Origin: Isoptericola sediminis
GTDB taxonomy: Bacteria > Actinomycetota > Actinomycetes > Actinomycetales > Cellulomonadaceae
Assembly: GCF_013085345.1 (NCBI RefSeq)
Contig: NZ_JABFAJ010000014.1
Location: forward strand, 1 to 57,539
DNA length: 57,539 nt
Direction: 5' to 3'
Shown here: piece after piece, positions 25,590 through 33,689 of the stretch
How positions within the stretch are numbered: the stretch's first letter is position 1
Layout: each line of letters begins with the position of its first letter
Notes under the pieces: generated by a model
Databases searched by the model: none
What the model saw: only the letters and a program-made list of their open reading frames with translations
Told to the model about the DNA's origin: nothing
Program-made: the position numbers and the translations under genes

Positions 25590-26501
25590 ATGATCGAGGC
25601 ACGAGGCCTCTCGAAGCGGTACGGCGACAAGCTCGCCGTCGACGACGTCTCCTTCACCGTGCGCCCCGGCGTCGTCACCGGGTTCCTCGGCCCGAACGGT
25701 GCCGGCAAGTCGACGACGATGCGGCTGGTCATGGGCCTGGACCGACCGACCGCGGGCACGGTGACCGTCAACGGACGCCCCTACGCCGACCACGCACGCC
25801 CCCTGGCGGAGGTCGGCGCCCTGCTGGAGGCCAAGGCGGTGCACCCGGGACGCACCGCGCGCCGGCACCTGCAGGCGCTGGCCGCGACGCACGCCATCCC
25901 GGACTCCCGCGTCGACGAGGTGATCGACCTCACCGGCCTGACGGACGTCGCGCGCAAGCGGGTCGGCGGGTTCTCGCTCGGGATGGGGCAGCGGCTCGGC
26001 ATCGCGGCGGCGCTGCTCGGCGACCCGCGCACGCTCATCCTCGACGAGCCCGTCAACGGGCTGGACCCGGAGGGCGTGCTGTGGGTGCGCCACCTCGCGC
26101 GCCGGCTCGCCGCGGAGGGACGCACGGTCTTCCTGTCCAGCCACCTGATGAGCGAGGTCGCCCAGACGGCCGACCACGTCCTGGTCATCGGACGGGGCCG
26201 GATCCTCGCCGACACGTCCGTCGCCGAGCTGCTGGACGACGCCGCCCGTCGCCGCGTCCGGGTCCGCACCCCGCAGCCCACGGCCCTGGCGGAGGCGCTG
26301 CGCCGGGCGGGCGCCCAGGTCACGGCGTCCGAGGACGGCGGACTGGACGTCGCCGGGACGGAGGCCGCGCGCATCGGCGAGCTCGCCGCCGCCGAAGGAT
26401 TCGTGCTGCACGAGCTGACGCCGGTCTCGTCCACGCTCGAGGACGCCTACCTGTCGCTGACCTCGGACGCCGTCGAGTACCACGCCGAGGAGGTCTCCTG
26501 A
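25590..26501 (+). CDS. ABC transporter ATP-binding protein
   Basis: This 303-residue ATPase has Walker A FLGPNGAGKSTTMR (residues about 36-49), signature FSLGMGQRLGIAAALLGDP, Walker B LILDEPVNGLDPEG and the H-loop SSHLMSEVAQ. The C-terminal roughly 90 residues are the DUF4162-like tail seen in DrrA-type exporters. With the following permease it forms a two-gene exporter. ATG 25590 is used because GAAGGAG is 8 nt upstream. The stop overlaps the permease ATG by one base (TGATG). The substrate is unknown. Confidence 0.93.
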   Translation: MIEARGLSKRYGDKLAVDDVSFTVRPGVVTGFLGPNGAGKSTTMRLVMGLDRPTAGTVTVNGRPYADHARPLAEVGALLEAKAVHPGRTARRHLQALAATHAIPDSRVDEVIDLTGLTDVARKRVGGFSLGMGQRLGIAAALLGDPRTLILDEPVNGLDPEGVLWVRHLARRLAAEGRTVFLSSHLMSEVAQTADHVLVIGRGRILADTSVAELLDDAARRRVRVRTPQPTALAEALRRAGAQVTASEDGGLDVAGTEAARIGELAAAEGFVLHELTPVSSTLEDAYLSLTSDAVEYHAEEVS

Positions 26502-27373
26502 TGACCGCGACCGCCGCCTCCCCCGCCGCACCGACCTCGCAGGTGCCCGTGCGGCCCGTCTCGTTCGTCGGTGCGCTGCGCGCGGAATGGATCAAGTTCA
26601 GGTCGCTGCGCTCGACGGTCTGGACGGTGCTCATCACGGCCCTGCTCATGGTGGGGTTCGCCCTGATGATGGCGTCCCTGCTGAACACCGCCTCGACCGA
26701 ACCCGAGATGCAGGAGGGCATGTCCTCCGACCCGGGGCTGCAGGCCCTGGGCCTGACGGGGACGACGGCGGTCACGCTCGGCTACTCGTTCGCCCAGCTC
26801 GCCGTGGCGGTGCTGGCCGCGCTGACCGTCACGAACGAGTACTCGACCGGGATGATCCGCGCGACGTTCTCCGCCGTGCCGCACCGGTTGCCCGCGCTGT
26901 GGGCCAAGCTGGTGGTGGTCGTGGTGGCGACCGTCGTCGTGATCTCGCTCGCCCTGGGCGTGGCCGTGCTGGTCACGATGCCGATCCTGGACTCCGCGGG
27001 GCTGCCGGTCGACCTGTCCGATGCGGACCAGGTCCGTGCGCTGGTGGGCTGCGTCCTCTACCTCGCCACGGTGGCGGCGTTCTCCCTGGCCGTCGGCGCG
27101 CTGCTGCGGCACACGGCCGGGGCGATCTTCACTCTCGTGGCGCTGTTCTTCGTGCTGCCGATCATCTTCCAGATCGTGGTCTCGGCGTCGGACGCGGTCT
27201 GGGCCGAATGGGTCAACAAGCTGCTGCCCTCGGTCGCCGGGGAGCGGATCATCTCGACCGGTGTCACCCCGCCCACGCTGCTGGAGCCGTGGGTCGGGTA
27301 CGGCGTCCTGGCGGGGTACACGGTCGCGCTGCTGGTCGCGGCAGGCGTCGCGTGGCGGCGCCGCGATGCCTGA
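26501..27373 (+). CDS. ABC transporter permease
   Basis: This 290-residue membrane protein has six hydrophobic segments, beginning WTVLITALLMVGFALMMASLL (about residues 42-62) and including TNEYSTGMIRATFSAVPHR, the conserved cytoplasmic loop of ABC-2-type exporters. It is translationally coupled to the ATP-binding gene and should form a homodimeric channel with it. Drug, lipid or bacitracin-type export are all possible and cannot be separated here. Confidence 0.9.
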   Translation: MTATAASPAAPTSQVPVRPVSFVGALRAEWIKFRSLRSTVWTVLITALLMVGFALMMASLLNTASTEPEMQEGMSSDPGLQALGLTGTTAVTLGYSFAQLAVAVLAALTVTNEYSTGMIRATFSAVPHRLPALWAKLVVVVVATVVVISLALGVAVLVTMPILDSAGLPVDLSDADQVRALVGCVLYLATVAAFSLAVGALLRHTAGAIFTLVALFFVLPIIFQIVVSASDAVWAEWVNKLLPSVAGERIISTGVTPPTLLEPWVGYGVLAGYTVALLVAAGVAWRRRDA

Positions 27374-27412
27374 CCGGGGAACCCCCGGCCGGCGTCGCGG
27401 CCACCACCCGGC

Positions 27413-30400
27413 TCAGCCGGCCGCCCCCGCGGCGGTCGTCTCGCGGTCCGTGGGCTCGACGACCGGGCGCTCCTTCTTCTCGGCCCGCCGACGCCGGCGG
27501 ACGGCTCGGCGCTCCGTGCGGCTCTCGACCAGGGTGTAGAGCACCGGGACGATGAGCAGCGTCAGCAGCGTCGAGGAGATCAGGCCGCCGATCACGACCA
27601 GGGCCAGCGGCTGGGAGATGAACGCGCCACCACCGGTCAACCCGAACGCCATGGGGGTCAGCGCGAAGATCGTCGCCAGCGCCGTCATGACGATCGGCCG
27701 CAGTCGCTTGCGGGCGCCCTCGCGCACCGCGTCCTCCAGGGTGCGGCCGCGTCGGCGGTACTGGTTGATGAGGTCGATGAGCACGATGGCGTTGGACACC
27801 ACGATGCCGACCAGCATCAGCACGCCGATGAGCGCCGCGACCCCGAGCGGGGTGTCGGTGACCAGCAGCGCGACCAGCGCACCGGTGGCGGACAGCGGCA
27901 CCGAGACCAGCAGGATGAGCGGCTGGATCAGCGACTTGAAGGTCGCGACCATGATCACGTAGACCAGCGCGATCGCCGCCAGCAGGGCCAGGCCGAGGTC
28001 GGCGAACGCCTCCTCCTGGTCCGCGGTCACACCCCCGACCTCGACGGTCGCCCCGGCCGGCAGGTCGAGGCCCTCGATGGCGGCGGACACCTCGGCGCTC
28101 AAGGTGCCGAGGTCCTGGGCGCCCGGGGTCACGGAGACCGTGGCGGACCGCTGCCCGTCGGCGCGGCTGATCGAGGCCGGCGTCTCCACCTCCTCCACGA
28201 CGGCCACGTCGTTCAGGCGCACCGTCCCGGAGGCGGTCGGGATCTTGATCCTCTCGATCTTCCCGACCGTCTCGGGCGCCTCACCGGTCACGACCAGGGT
28301 CTCCAGGGGCCCGTCGCCCAGGTCGACCTCGCCCACGGTCTGCTCCGGGGTCATCTCGCCGGAGACGACGGCGGCGACCTGCGTCTCGCTGAGCCCGGCC
28401 TCGGCCGCGGCCTCCCGGTCGACGTCCACCTGGAGGACCGTCTGGGCCGTCGCGAGGTTGTTGGTCACCTCGGCGACGCCGTCGAGGTCGGCGACGGCGT
28501 CCTGCACCGTCCGGGACGCCGTCCCGAGGTCGTCGAGGTCCGTCGCCCGGACGACCAGGTCGATCGTGTCGGCTCCCCCGAACCCGGAGTCCCCGGTGGA
28601 GACGCTGATCTCCGTCGTGGGGCCGTCGTCGGCGAGACCCTCGACCGCGGTGCGGACCTCGTCCTGCACGGCGACGCCGTCGGCGTCCTCGTCGAGCGTC
28701 ACGGAGAAGCTCGCGCTGGGCGCGGCACCCCCGCCGAAGAACGCCGCCTCGGGCGAGTCGCCGGCCCCGACGGAGGTCTGCACCGTCTCGACGCCGTCGA
28801 CGGCGGCGATCGCCTGCTCCATCTCGCGGGCCGCGTCGTCCTGCGCCGCGAGCGAGGCGGTGTTCTCGAACGTCTGGGTCACCGCGAGCGTGTCCTGACC
28901 GGAGTCGCCGATGAAGTTCGTCTCCAGGCGGGGCACCAGGGCGAGCGTCCCGCCGAGGATGCCGACGGCCAGCAGCAGCGAGATCCACGGGTGGCGCAGC
29001 GAGGCGGCCAGGCTGGGCACGTACGCCCGCTGCCAGAGGCCCCGGCGCTCCTTGGCCTCGGCCGCCTCGCGGATCGCCCGGCCGCCGTCGGTGGCCTCCT
29101 CGGAACCCTTCGGGGCCTTGACGAACCAGTACGCCAGGACCGGCACGATCGTCAGGGCCACGAGCAGCGAGGCGAGCATCGCGATGGCCACGGTGAACGC
29201 GAACGGGCGGAACAGCTCCCCGGTCATGCCGGAGACGAGGCCGAGCGGCAGGAAGACGGCGACGGTGCAGATGGTCGAGGCCGCGATGGCGCCGGCGACC
29301 TCACCGGTCGCGGTGAGGATGGCGCTCTTCTTGTCCTCGCCGTACGACAGGTGTCGCTTGATGTTCTCGATGACCACGATCGCGTCGTCGACCACGCGGC
29401 CGATGGAGATCGTCAGGGCGGCCAGCGTGAGGATGTTGAGGGTGTAGCCGGTGACGTCCATGACGAGGAACGCCGTGGCCAGCGAGAGCGGGATGGACAC
29501 GGCAGAGACGAGCGTGGCGCGCATCGACAGCAGGAAGACGAGGATGACCAGCACGGCGAAGACGAGACCGAGCCCACCCTCGGTCGCGAGCCCCTCGATG
29601 GACTCCTCGATGAAGGGCGCCTGGTCGAAGACGACGGCGGTGGTGATGCCGGCCTCCTCGAGCTCGGCGGCGTTGGCGTCGATGGCCTCCTGCACGGCGT
29701 GCGAGACGTCGACGGTGTTGCCCTGCGGCGTCTTGATGATGGCGATGCCCAGCGAGGGCTCGCCGTCGAGGCGCGAGAAGGAGGTCTGCTCGGACGGGGC
29801 GACGGAGATGTCGGCGACGTCACCGAGCAGGACCGGCTCCGGTGGGGCCGGAGGCGCGTTGGCGTCGGGCAGGCCCTCGGGCTCCGTGCCGGCGCTGCCG
29901 TCGGCCGGGGCTGTGGCGGCGCCGTCGATCCCGGACGGCGGCACCGCGCCCTCGGCACCCGGCGCGACGGCCGCGGGACCGTCCGTCGCTCCGTCGGCCG
30001 ACGCGGCGGACACCGTCGGCACGAGGGGGATCTCCCGCAGCTCCTCGAGGCTGCCGAGGCGGGTGCCGGCCTGGAGGGAGTAGGTGTCGCCCTCCTCGGT
30101 GACCGTCCCGGCCGGGACGACGGTGCCGTAGTCGGTGAGCACCCGGGTGACCTGCGCGACGTCGAGTCCCTCGTCGGCGAGGTCGCCGGGGTCGACGTCG
30201 ATGAGGATCTGGTCGTCGACCGCGCCGCTGACCGTCACGGAGCGGACGTCCTCGATGTCCTCCAGGTCCGGCACCAGCACGGCGTCGATCTGGTCGGCCA
30301 GCTCGGCGAGGTCGTCGCCCGCACCGGCCGCGGCGAGCTGGATGACGGGCAGGTCGTCGAGGGACCCGGTGATGACCTGGGGCTCGACGTCCTCCGGCAG

Positions 30401-30763
30401 GGCGGACTGGATCTGCGTCATGGCGGTGGTCAGCCGCTGCGTGGCGGCGTCCATGTCGGTGCCGTAGGCGAACTCGACGGTCGTGGTCGAGGTTCCCGTC
30501 GAGGCGGTCGAGCTGATGGACTCGATGCCGTCGACGGACTGGACCCCCGCCTCGATCTGCTCGGTGACGTTCTCCTCGACGACCTGCGGCGAGGCGCCGG
30601 GGTACGTCGCCAGGACCACGCCGGCGGGGAACTGGAGGGAGGGGATGAGCTCCTGCTTCAGCGAGGTCAGGCTCAGGGTGCCGAAGACGAAGATCGCGAC
30701 GGTCACCAGGGCGACCACGGCGCGGTTCGCCAGGGACAGGCGGGCAAGGCGGAACACACTCAC
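27413..30763 (-). CDS. RND efflux transporter permease (AcrB/SwrC type)
   Basis: This 1116-residue inner-membrane proton-driven exporter has 12 membrane segments in two repeats. The proton-relay region is visible in ISIGRVVDDAIVVIENIKRHL and in LVGIVVSNAIVLIDLINQYRRRG, and GFLSL-like gatefold sequences (AFTVAIAMLASLLVALTIVPVLAYWF) follow. A Gly/Ala/Pro-rich insertion of about 60 residues (near residues 268-330) breaks the first extracytoplasmic domain, and a basic tail follows the last helix. No membrane-fusion or outer-membrane partner is nearby, as expected for a Gram-positive SwrC-like pump. The start is GTG 30761-30763. Confidence 0.88.
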   Translation of the reverse strand: MSVFRLARLSLANRAVVALVTVAIFVFGTLSLTSLKQELIPSLQFPAGVVLATYPGASPQVVEENVTEQIEAGVQSVDGIESISSTASTGTSTTTVEFAYGTDMDAATQRLTTAMTQIQSALPEDVEPQVITGSLDDLPVIQLAAAGAGDDLAELADQIDAVLVPDLEDIEDVRSVTVSGAVDDQILIDVDPGDLADEGLDVAQVTRVLTDYGTVVPAGTVTEEGDTYSLQAGTRLGSLEELREIPLVPTVSAASADGATDGPAAVAPGAEGAVPPSGIDGAATAPADGSAGTEPEGLPDANAPPAPPEPVLLGDVADISVAPSEQTSFSRLDGEPSLGIAIIKTPQGNTVDVSHAVQEAIDANAAELEEAGITTAVVFDQAPFIEESIEGLATEGGLGLVFAVLVILVFLLSMRATLVSAVSIPLSLATAFLVMDVTGYTLNILTLAALTISIGRVVDDAIVVIENIKRHLSYGEDKKSAILTATGEVAGAIAASTICTVAVFLPLGLVSGMTGELFRPFAFTVAIAMLASLLVALTIVPVLAYWFVKAPKGSEEATDGGRAIREAAEAKERRGLWQRAYVPSLAASLRHPWISLLLAVGILGGTLALVPRLETNFIGDSGQDTLAVTQTFENTASLAAQDDAAREMEQAIAAVDGVETVQTSVGAGDSPEAAFFGGGAAPSASFSVTLDEDADGVAVQDEVRTAVEGLADDGPTTEISVSTGDSGFGGADTIDLVVRATDLDDLGTASRTVQDAVADLDGVAEVTNNLATAQTVLQVDVDREAAAEAGLSETQVAAVVSGEMTPEQTVGEVDLGDGPLETLVVTGEAPETVGKIERIKIPTASGTVRLNDVAVVEEVETPASISRADGQRSATVSVTPGAQDLGTLSAEVSAAIEGLDLPAGATVEVGGVTADQEEAFADLGLALLAAIALVYVIMVATFKSLIQPLILLVSVPLSATGALVALLVTDTPLGVAALIGVLMLVGIVVSNAIVLIDLINQYRRRGRTLEDAVREGARKRLRPIVMTALATIFALTPMAFGLTGGGAFISQPLALVVIGGLISSTLLTLLIVPVLYTLVESRTERRAVRRRRRAEKKERPVVEPTDRETTAAGAAG

Positions 30764-30932
30764 TCCAGGGCGTGGACGATCAGCGACGGTCGTACGGGAG
30801 CACAACGGATCCTCAGCATACGAAGTTCCCGGGGGTGGTCCACCGCACCGTGGCGCACGTCACGCCGACGGCCCGTCCGGGACCGGTCGCCGATCGGGCC
30901 AGCACGCTCGTGCCGTGAGCCTGGACACACTT

Positions 30933-30978
30933 TCCAAACAACTGTTGGCAAAGATGTCTTTGCAGCGCTATGTTTGGA
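30933..30978 (+). promoter_or_regulatory. AT-rich promoter with nested dyads between RND pump and small gene
   Basis: A -35 TTGGCA (30945-30950) and a -10 TATGTT (30969-30974) are 18 bp apart. The perfect palindrome CAAAGA-TG-TCTTTG (30949-30962) fills the spacer, CAACTGTTG lies over the -35, and outer arms TCCAAACA (30933-30940) and TGTTTGGA (30971-30978) flank the whole. This looks like a repressed promoter for the 31009 gene. Confidence 0.6.
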
Positions 30979-31008
30979 CCTCCACCAGACCTCACCGCAG
31001 GAGACGCC

Positions 31009-31260
31009 ATGATGCTCACCGCCACCGCACCGCGTCCGACCGTCGTCGACCGCGTCGGCGACCACGTCGCACGGCTGCTGGTCGACGCCGGCACCCACCT
31101 GAGCGACACCCTCACCGCCCGAGCGGAGCACCGCGCCAGCCGTGCGAAGCACCGTGACGCGCACGCCCGGGACCGCCGCACCCGGGGCCGACACCAGCAC
31201 CTCGCCGTCGAGCGGACGCGCGACAACACCGCGCAGATCAACCCGCTGGGTCTCCGCTGA
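31009..31260 (+). CDS. small basic protein of unknown function
   Basis: This 83-residue protein has an amphipathic N-terminal helix (VVDRVGDHVARLLVDAGTHLSDTL) and then a very basic His/Arg-rich stretch (RAEHRASRAKHRDAHARDRRTRGRHQH). I do not recognise the family. AGGAG is 5 nt before ATG 31009; ATG 31012 is an equal alternative. It sits behind the strong regulated promoter and 25 bp before the ArsR-like regulator gene, so it may be that regulator's target. A nucleic-acid or membrane interaction is possible but unproven. Confidence 0.6.
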   Translation: MMLTATAPRPTVVDRVGDHVARLLVDAGTHLSDTLTARAEHRASRAKHRDAHARDRRTRGRHQHLAVERTRDNTAQINPLGLR

Positions 31261-31285
31261 GGTCTCGGCACAGTACGGTCGTGAC

Positions 31286-31960
31286 ATGACGGACCCCTCC
31301 ACGCCGGCACCGGACGCCGCCCGGACGCCCGCCCCGGTCGACGCGGCCCGGCTGCGGGGACTGTCGCACCCGCTCCGCGTCCGGATCCTCGACCTGCTCC
31401 AGGTGCACGGGTCCCTCACCGCCAGCCGCCTGGCCGAGCTCGTCGGCGAGTCCAGCGGATCCACCAGCTACCACCTGCGCCAGCTCGCCAAGCACCAGTT
31501 CGTCCGGGAGGTCGAGGGCAAGGGCACCGCCCGCGAACGCTGGTGGGAAGCGACGCCGGGGGGCCTCGTCATCGGGCCGGCGGCGGCCGACGACGCGGGC
31601 GTCCGCACCACCCGCTCGCTCGTCCGCGCCGGCTTCGAGCAGGCCCGCCAGGAGAAGATCTGGCGACTCCTCGACCTGATGAACGAAGACCCCGCGCAGA
31701 TCCCGGACTCCGCCGGCTGGGAGGAGGCGATCACCCTCATGACCGCCAATGCGCACGCGACGCCCGAGCAGCTCCTCGGACTGGTCGAGGCCGTCCAGGC
31801 GACGATCACCGCCGAGATCAGCCGGCTCAAGAGCCAGGAACCGGACCCGCGGTCCCGGCCCGTGCAGATCCACTTCAACGCCTTCCCGGTCGTCCCCGAC
31901 GAGGGAGCGTCACGACCCGCCGGCACCGACGCCGCGGGTCACGGCGACCCGCTCGACTGA
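31286..31960 (+). CDS. ArsR-like winged-helix transcriptional regulator
   Basis: This 224-residue protein has an N-terminal winged-helix domain (LRGLSHPLRVRILDLLQVHGSLTASRLAELVGESSGSTSYHLRQLAKHQFVREVEG, about residues 23-80). This is the ArsR/HTH_20 type without visible metal-binding cysteines. A C-terminal helical domain (residues 105-190) follows, with a basic tail. ATG 31286 lies 6 nt after TACGGT, so it likely has its own leaderless promoter. The nearby dyads at 30933-30978 are its probable operator, by proximity. Confidence 0.85.
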   Translation: MTDPSTPAPDAARTPAPVDAARLRGLSHPLRVRILDLLQVHGSLTASRLAELVGESSGSTSYHLRQLAKHQFVREVEGKGTARERWWEATPGGLVIGPAAADDAGVRTTRSLVRAGFEQARQEKIWRLLDLMNEDPAQIPDSAGWEEAITLMTANAHATPEQLLGLVEAVQATITAEISRLKSQEPDPRSRPVQIHFNAFPVVPDEGASRPAGTDAAGHGDPLD

Positions 31961-31973
31961 CCTCGGGGCGCCC

Positions 31974-32255
31974 TCAGCGCCTGCTCACCGCCGAGGCCCA
32001 CAGCCAGGCGAACCCCTCGCGGCCGACAGGGTCGACGTACCGCACGTACACGGCACGCGGGGTCCAGGCGAGCGCCTCGCCGTCCGCCCGGAAGGTCCTC
32101 CCCCGGCCGTCCGTCACCCACGCGGTCACCGGCAACGGCTCCGGAGGGCGGGTCGGCGGCTCCCGGCGCGCCTCGGGCGGGACCTCGGTGGCGACGTCAC
32201 GCAGCGGCACACGCTCGATGCCGCGGTCGCCCTCCCCACGCCGTGTCGAACTCAT
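31974..32255 (-). CDS. small protein with SOS box, function unknown
   Basis: This 93-residue protein has a polar, Pro/Arg-rich N-terminal half and a compact C-terminal part (VTAWVTDGRGRTFRADGEALAWTP, then AVYVRYVDPVGREGFAWLWASAV) that looks like a small beta-barrel. I do not recognise the family. A perfect LexA box spans the start codon, and a -10 TAGCAT (complement of 32262-32267) is 6 nt before the ATG. The gene is therefore probably leaderless and DNA-damage inducible. It lies alone between the ArsR-like gene and a DUF6221-like gene. Confidence 0.7.
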   Translation of the reverse strand: MSSTRRGEGDRGIERVPLRDVATEVPPEARREPPTRPPEPLPVTAWVTDGRGRTFRADGEALAWTPRAVYVRYVDPVGREGFAWLWASAVSRR

Positions 32256-32261
32256 GTTCGA
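32246..32261. promoter_or_regulatory. LexA (SOS) box
   Basis: TCGAAC-TCAT-GTTCGA is a perfect 6-4-6 palindrome that matches the actinobacterial LexA consensus TCGAAC-N4-GTTCGA. It covers the predicted transcription start and start codon of the minus-strand gene, so bound LexA would block initiation. The plus-strand gene at 32333 is 72 bp away and could also be affected. Confidence 0.75.
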
Positions 32262-32332
32262 ATGCTAGCGCGCGACGCGCCCCGTCGTCCCGGAGGTAGC
32301 CGGGAGACCCCCGGAGGCGCAAGGATGCGCCC

Positions 32333-32674
32333 ATGACGCTGTTCGAGTTCCTGGCAGAGCGACTCGGCGAGGACGAGATCGCGGCCCGGGAGGTTCCGTC
32401 CGGCCGCTGGACCGTCGTGGCCGACGACGGACTGCTGACCGACTACCTCACCCGCCTCGACCCCTCCCGCGTGCTGGCGGAGGTCGAGGCGAAACGGCGG
32501 ATCGTGGAGCTGCACGAACCCTTCATCATCGGCGATCTCGGTGAGACGCTCTGCTACCGCTGCGGCCACGGGAACGAGTCCGACCCCGGTGCGCGATGGC
32601 CCTGCCTCACGGTCGCCGCCCTCGGGACCGTCTACGCGGACCACCCGGACTACGAGGAGAGCTGGCGGCCGTAG
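32333..32674 (+). CDS. DUF6221-like protein
   Basis: This 113-residue cytoplasmic protein has LAEVEAKRRIVELHEPFI in the middle, two cysteines in ETLCYRCGHGNESD that could bind zinc with the following WPCLTV, and the C-terminal VYADHPDYEESWRP. These features resemble the DUF6221 family of actinobacteria, of unknown role. AAGGA precedes ATG 32333. Its 3' end overlaps the convergent EamA gene by 25 bp. Confidence 0.7.
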   Translation: MTLFEFLAERLGEDEIAAREVPSGRWTVVADDGLLTDYLTRLDPSRVLAEVEAKRRIVELHEPFIIGDLGETLCYRCGHGNESDPGARWPCLTVAALGTVYADHPDYEESWRP

Positions 32675-33618
32675 GACGCTGCGGGGCTCGCGGCACGCTG
32701 CTCCGACGTGCCCCGCGGCCCCGCACGCCTCCCCGACGCCGGTCGGCTCCCGGGTCGCGGCAGCCGACTACCCAGGAGAACGCCGAGGATCACGAGCACA
32801 CCGCCGGCGAGCTCCCCGGGGGTCGCCGTCTCCCCCAGCACGAGCCACGCCGCGGTCATGCCCACGACCGGCACCAGCATCGAGAACGGCGCGACCACGC
32901 CCGCCGGGTGTCGCGACATCAGCCAGGTCCACAGACCCGACCCCGCCACGGTGCCGAGCAGCACCGTGTACGCGAGGCCGACGACGGCACCGACGGCGCC
33001 CGGGTCGTCGTAGGAGACCAGCGAGGCCCCGATGCGGTCCGGCCCCTCGACGAGGAGCGAGACCGCCAGCATCGGCAGGGGCGGCACCACCGACATCCAC
33101 AGGGCCAGGTGCAGCGGGTTGCGCGGCCTCGCCTGCCGGTTGCACACGTTCCCGATGGCCCAGCCGAAAGCACCGGCCAGCGTCAGCAGAAAGGGCAGGA
33201 CGGCGGCGTGCTCGGCCCGCTGCCACCCGACGACGGCGAGTCCCGCCACCGCGACGAGGATGCCCACGAGCTGGCGGCCGCTGAACCGCTCGCGCAGGAA
33301 CGTCGCACCCAGCACCACGGTGAACGGCCCCGAGGCCTGCAGGACGAGGGAGGCGAGCCCCGCCGGCATCCCCGCCGCCATCCCCCAGTACAGGAACGTG
33401 AACTGCAGGACGCCGAAGCCGAGGCCGTAGCCGATCAGCCAGCGCACCGGCACCCCAGGCCACGGCACGAGCAGGACGGTCGGCACCGCCAGGACGGCGA
33501 ACCGCAGCGCCACCAGGAACAGCGGCGGGTAGTGCTGCAACGAGGCGTCGATGGCCAGGAAGTTCAGACCCCACAGCAGCGCCACGAGGGCGGCGAGGAG
33601 ACGATGACGGGTCGGCAC
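32650..33618 (-). CDS. EamA (DMT) family transporter
   Basis: This 322-residue protein has ten hydrophobic segments in two EamA repeats (first ALVALLWGLNFLAIDASL, second FGWAIGNVCNRQARPRNP), typical of drug/metabolite exporters such as RhtA and EamA. The last roughly 40 residues are a Ser/Arg/Gly-rich tail of unusual composition that overlaps the convergent gene. The GTG at 33616-33618 is the start. It is divergent from a LysR regulator gene with 71 bp between; the shared palindromic region suggests control by that regulator. Confidence 0.87.
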   Translation of the reverse strand: MPTRHRLLAALVALLWGLNFLAIDASLQHYPPLFLVALRFAVLAVPTVLLVPWPGVPVRWLIGYGLGFGVLQFTFLYWGMAAGMPAGLASLVLQASGPFTVVLGATFLRERFSGRQLVGILVAVAGLAVVGWQRAEHAAVLPFLLTLAGAFGWAIGNVCNRQARPRNPLHLALWMSVVPPLPMLAVSLLVEGPDRIGASLVSYDDPGAVGAVVGLAYTVLLGTVAGSGLWTWLMSRHPAGVVAPFSMLVPVVGMTAAWLVLGETATPGELAGGVLVILGVLLGSRLPRPGSRPASGRRAGPRGTSEQRAASPAASYGRQLSS

Positions 33619-33641
33619 ACCTCATGCTCGACCTGACCGAG

Positions 33642-33683
33642 GATGAAGGACAAGCGAAACTTTCTTCATCGACGACGTAGGCT
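33642..33683. promoter_or_regulatory. LysR/EamA divergent control region
   Basis: GATGAA (33642-33647) and TTCATC (33665-33670) flank an inner GAAA-C-TTTC palindrome (33656-33664). A plus-strand -10 TAGGCT (33678-33683) lies 6 nt before the LysR ATG. The nested symmetry fits binding of the LysR protein and autoregulation. Confidence 0.5.
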
Positions 33684-33689
33684 GACTTC

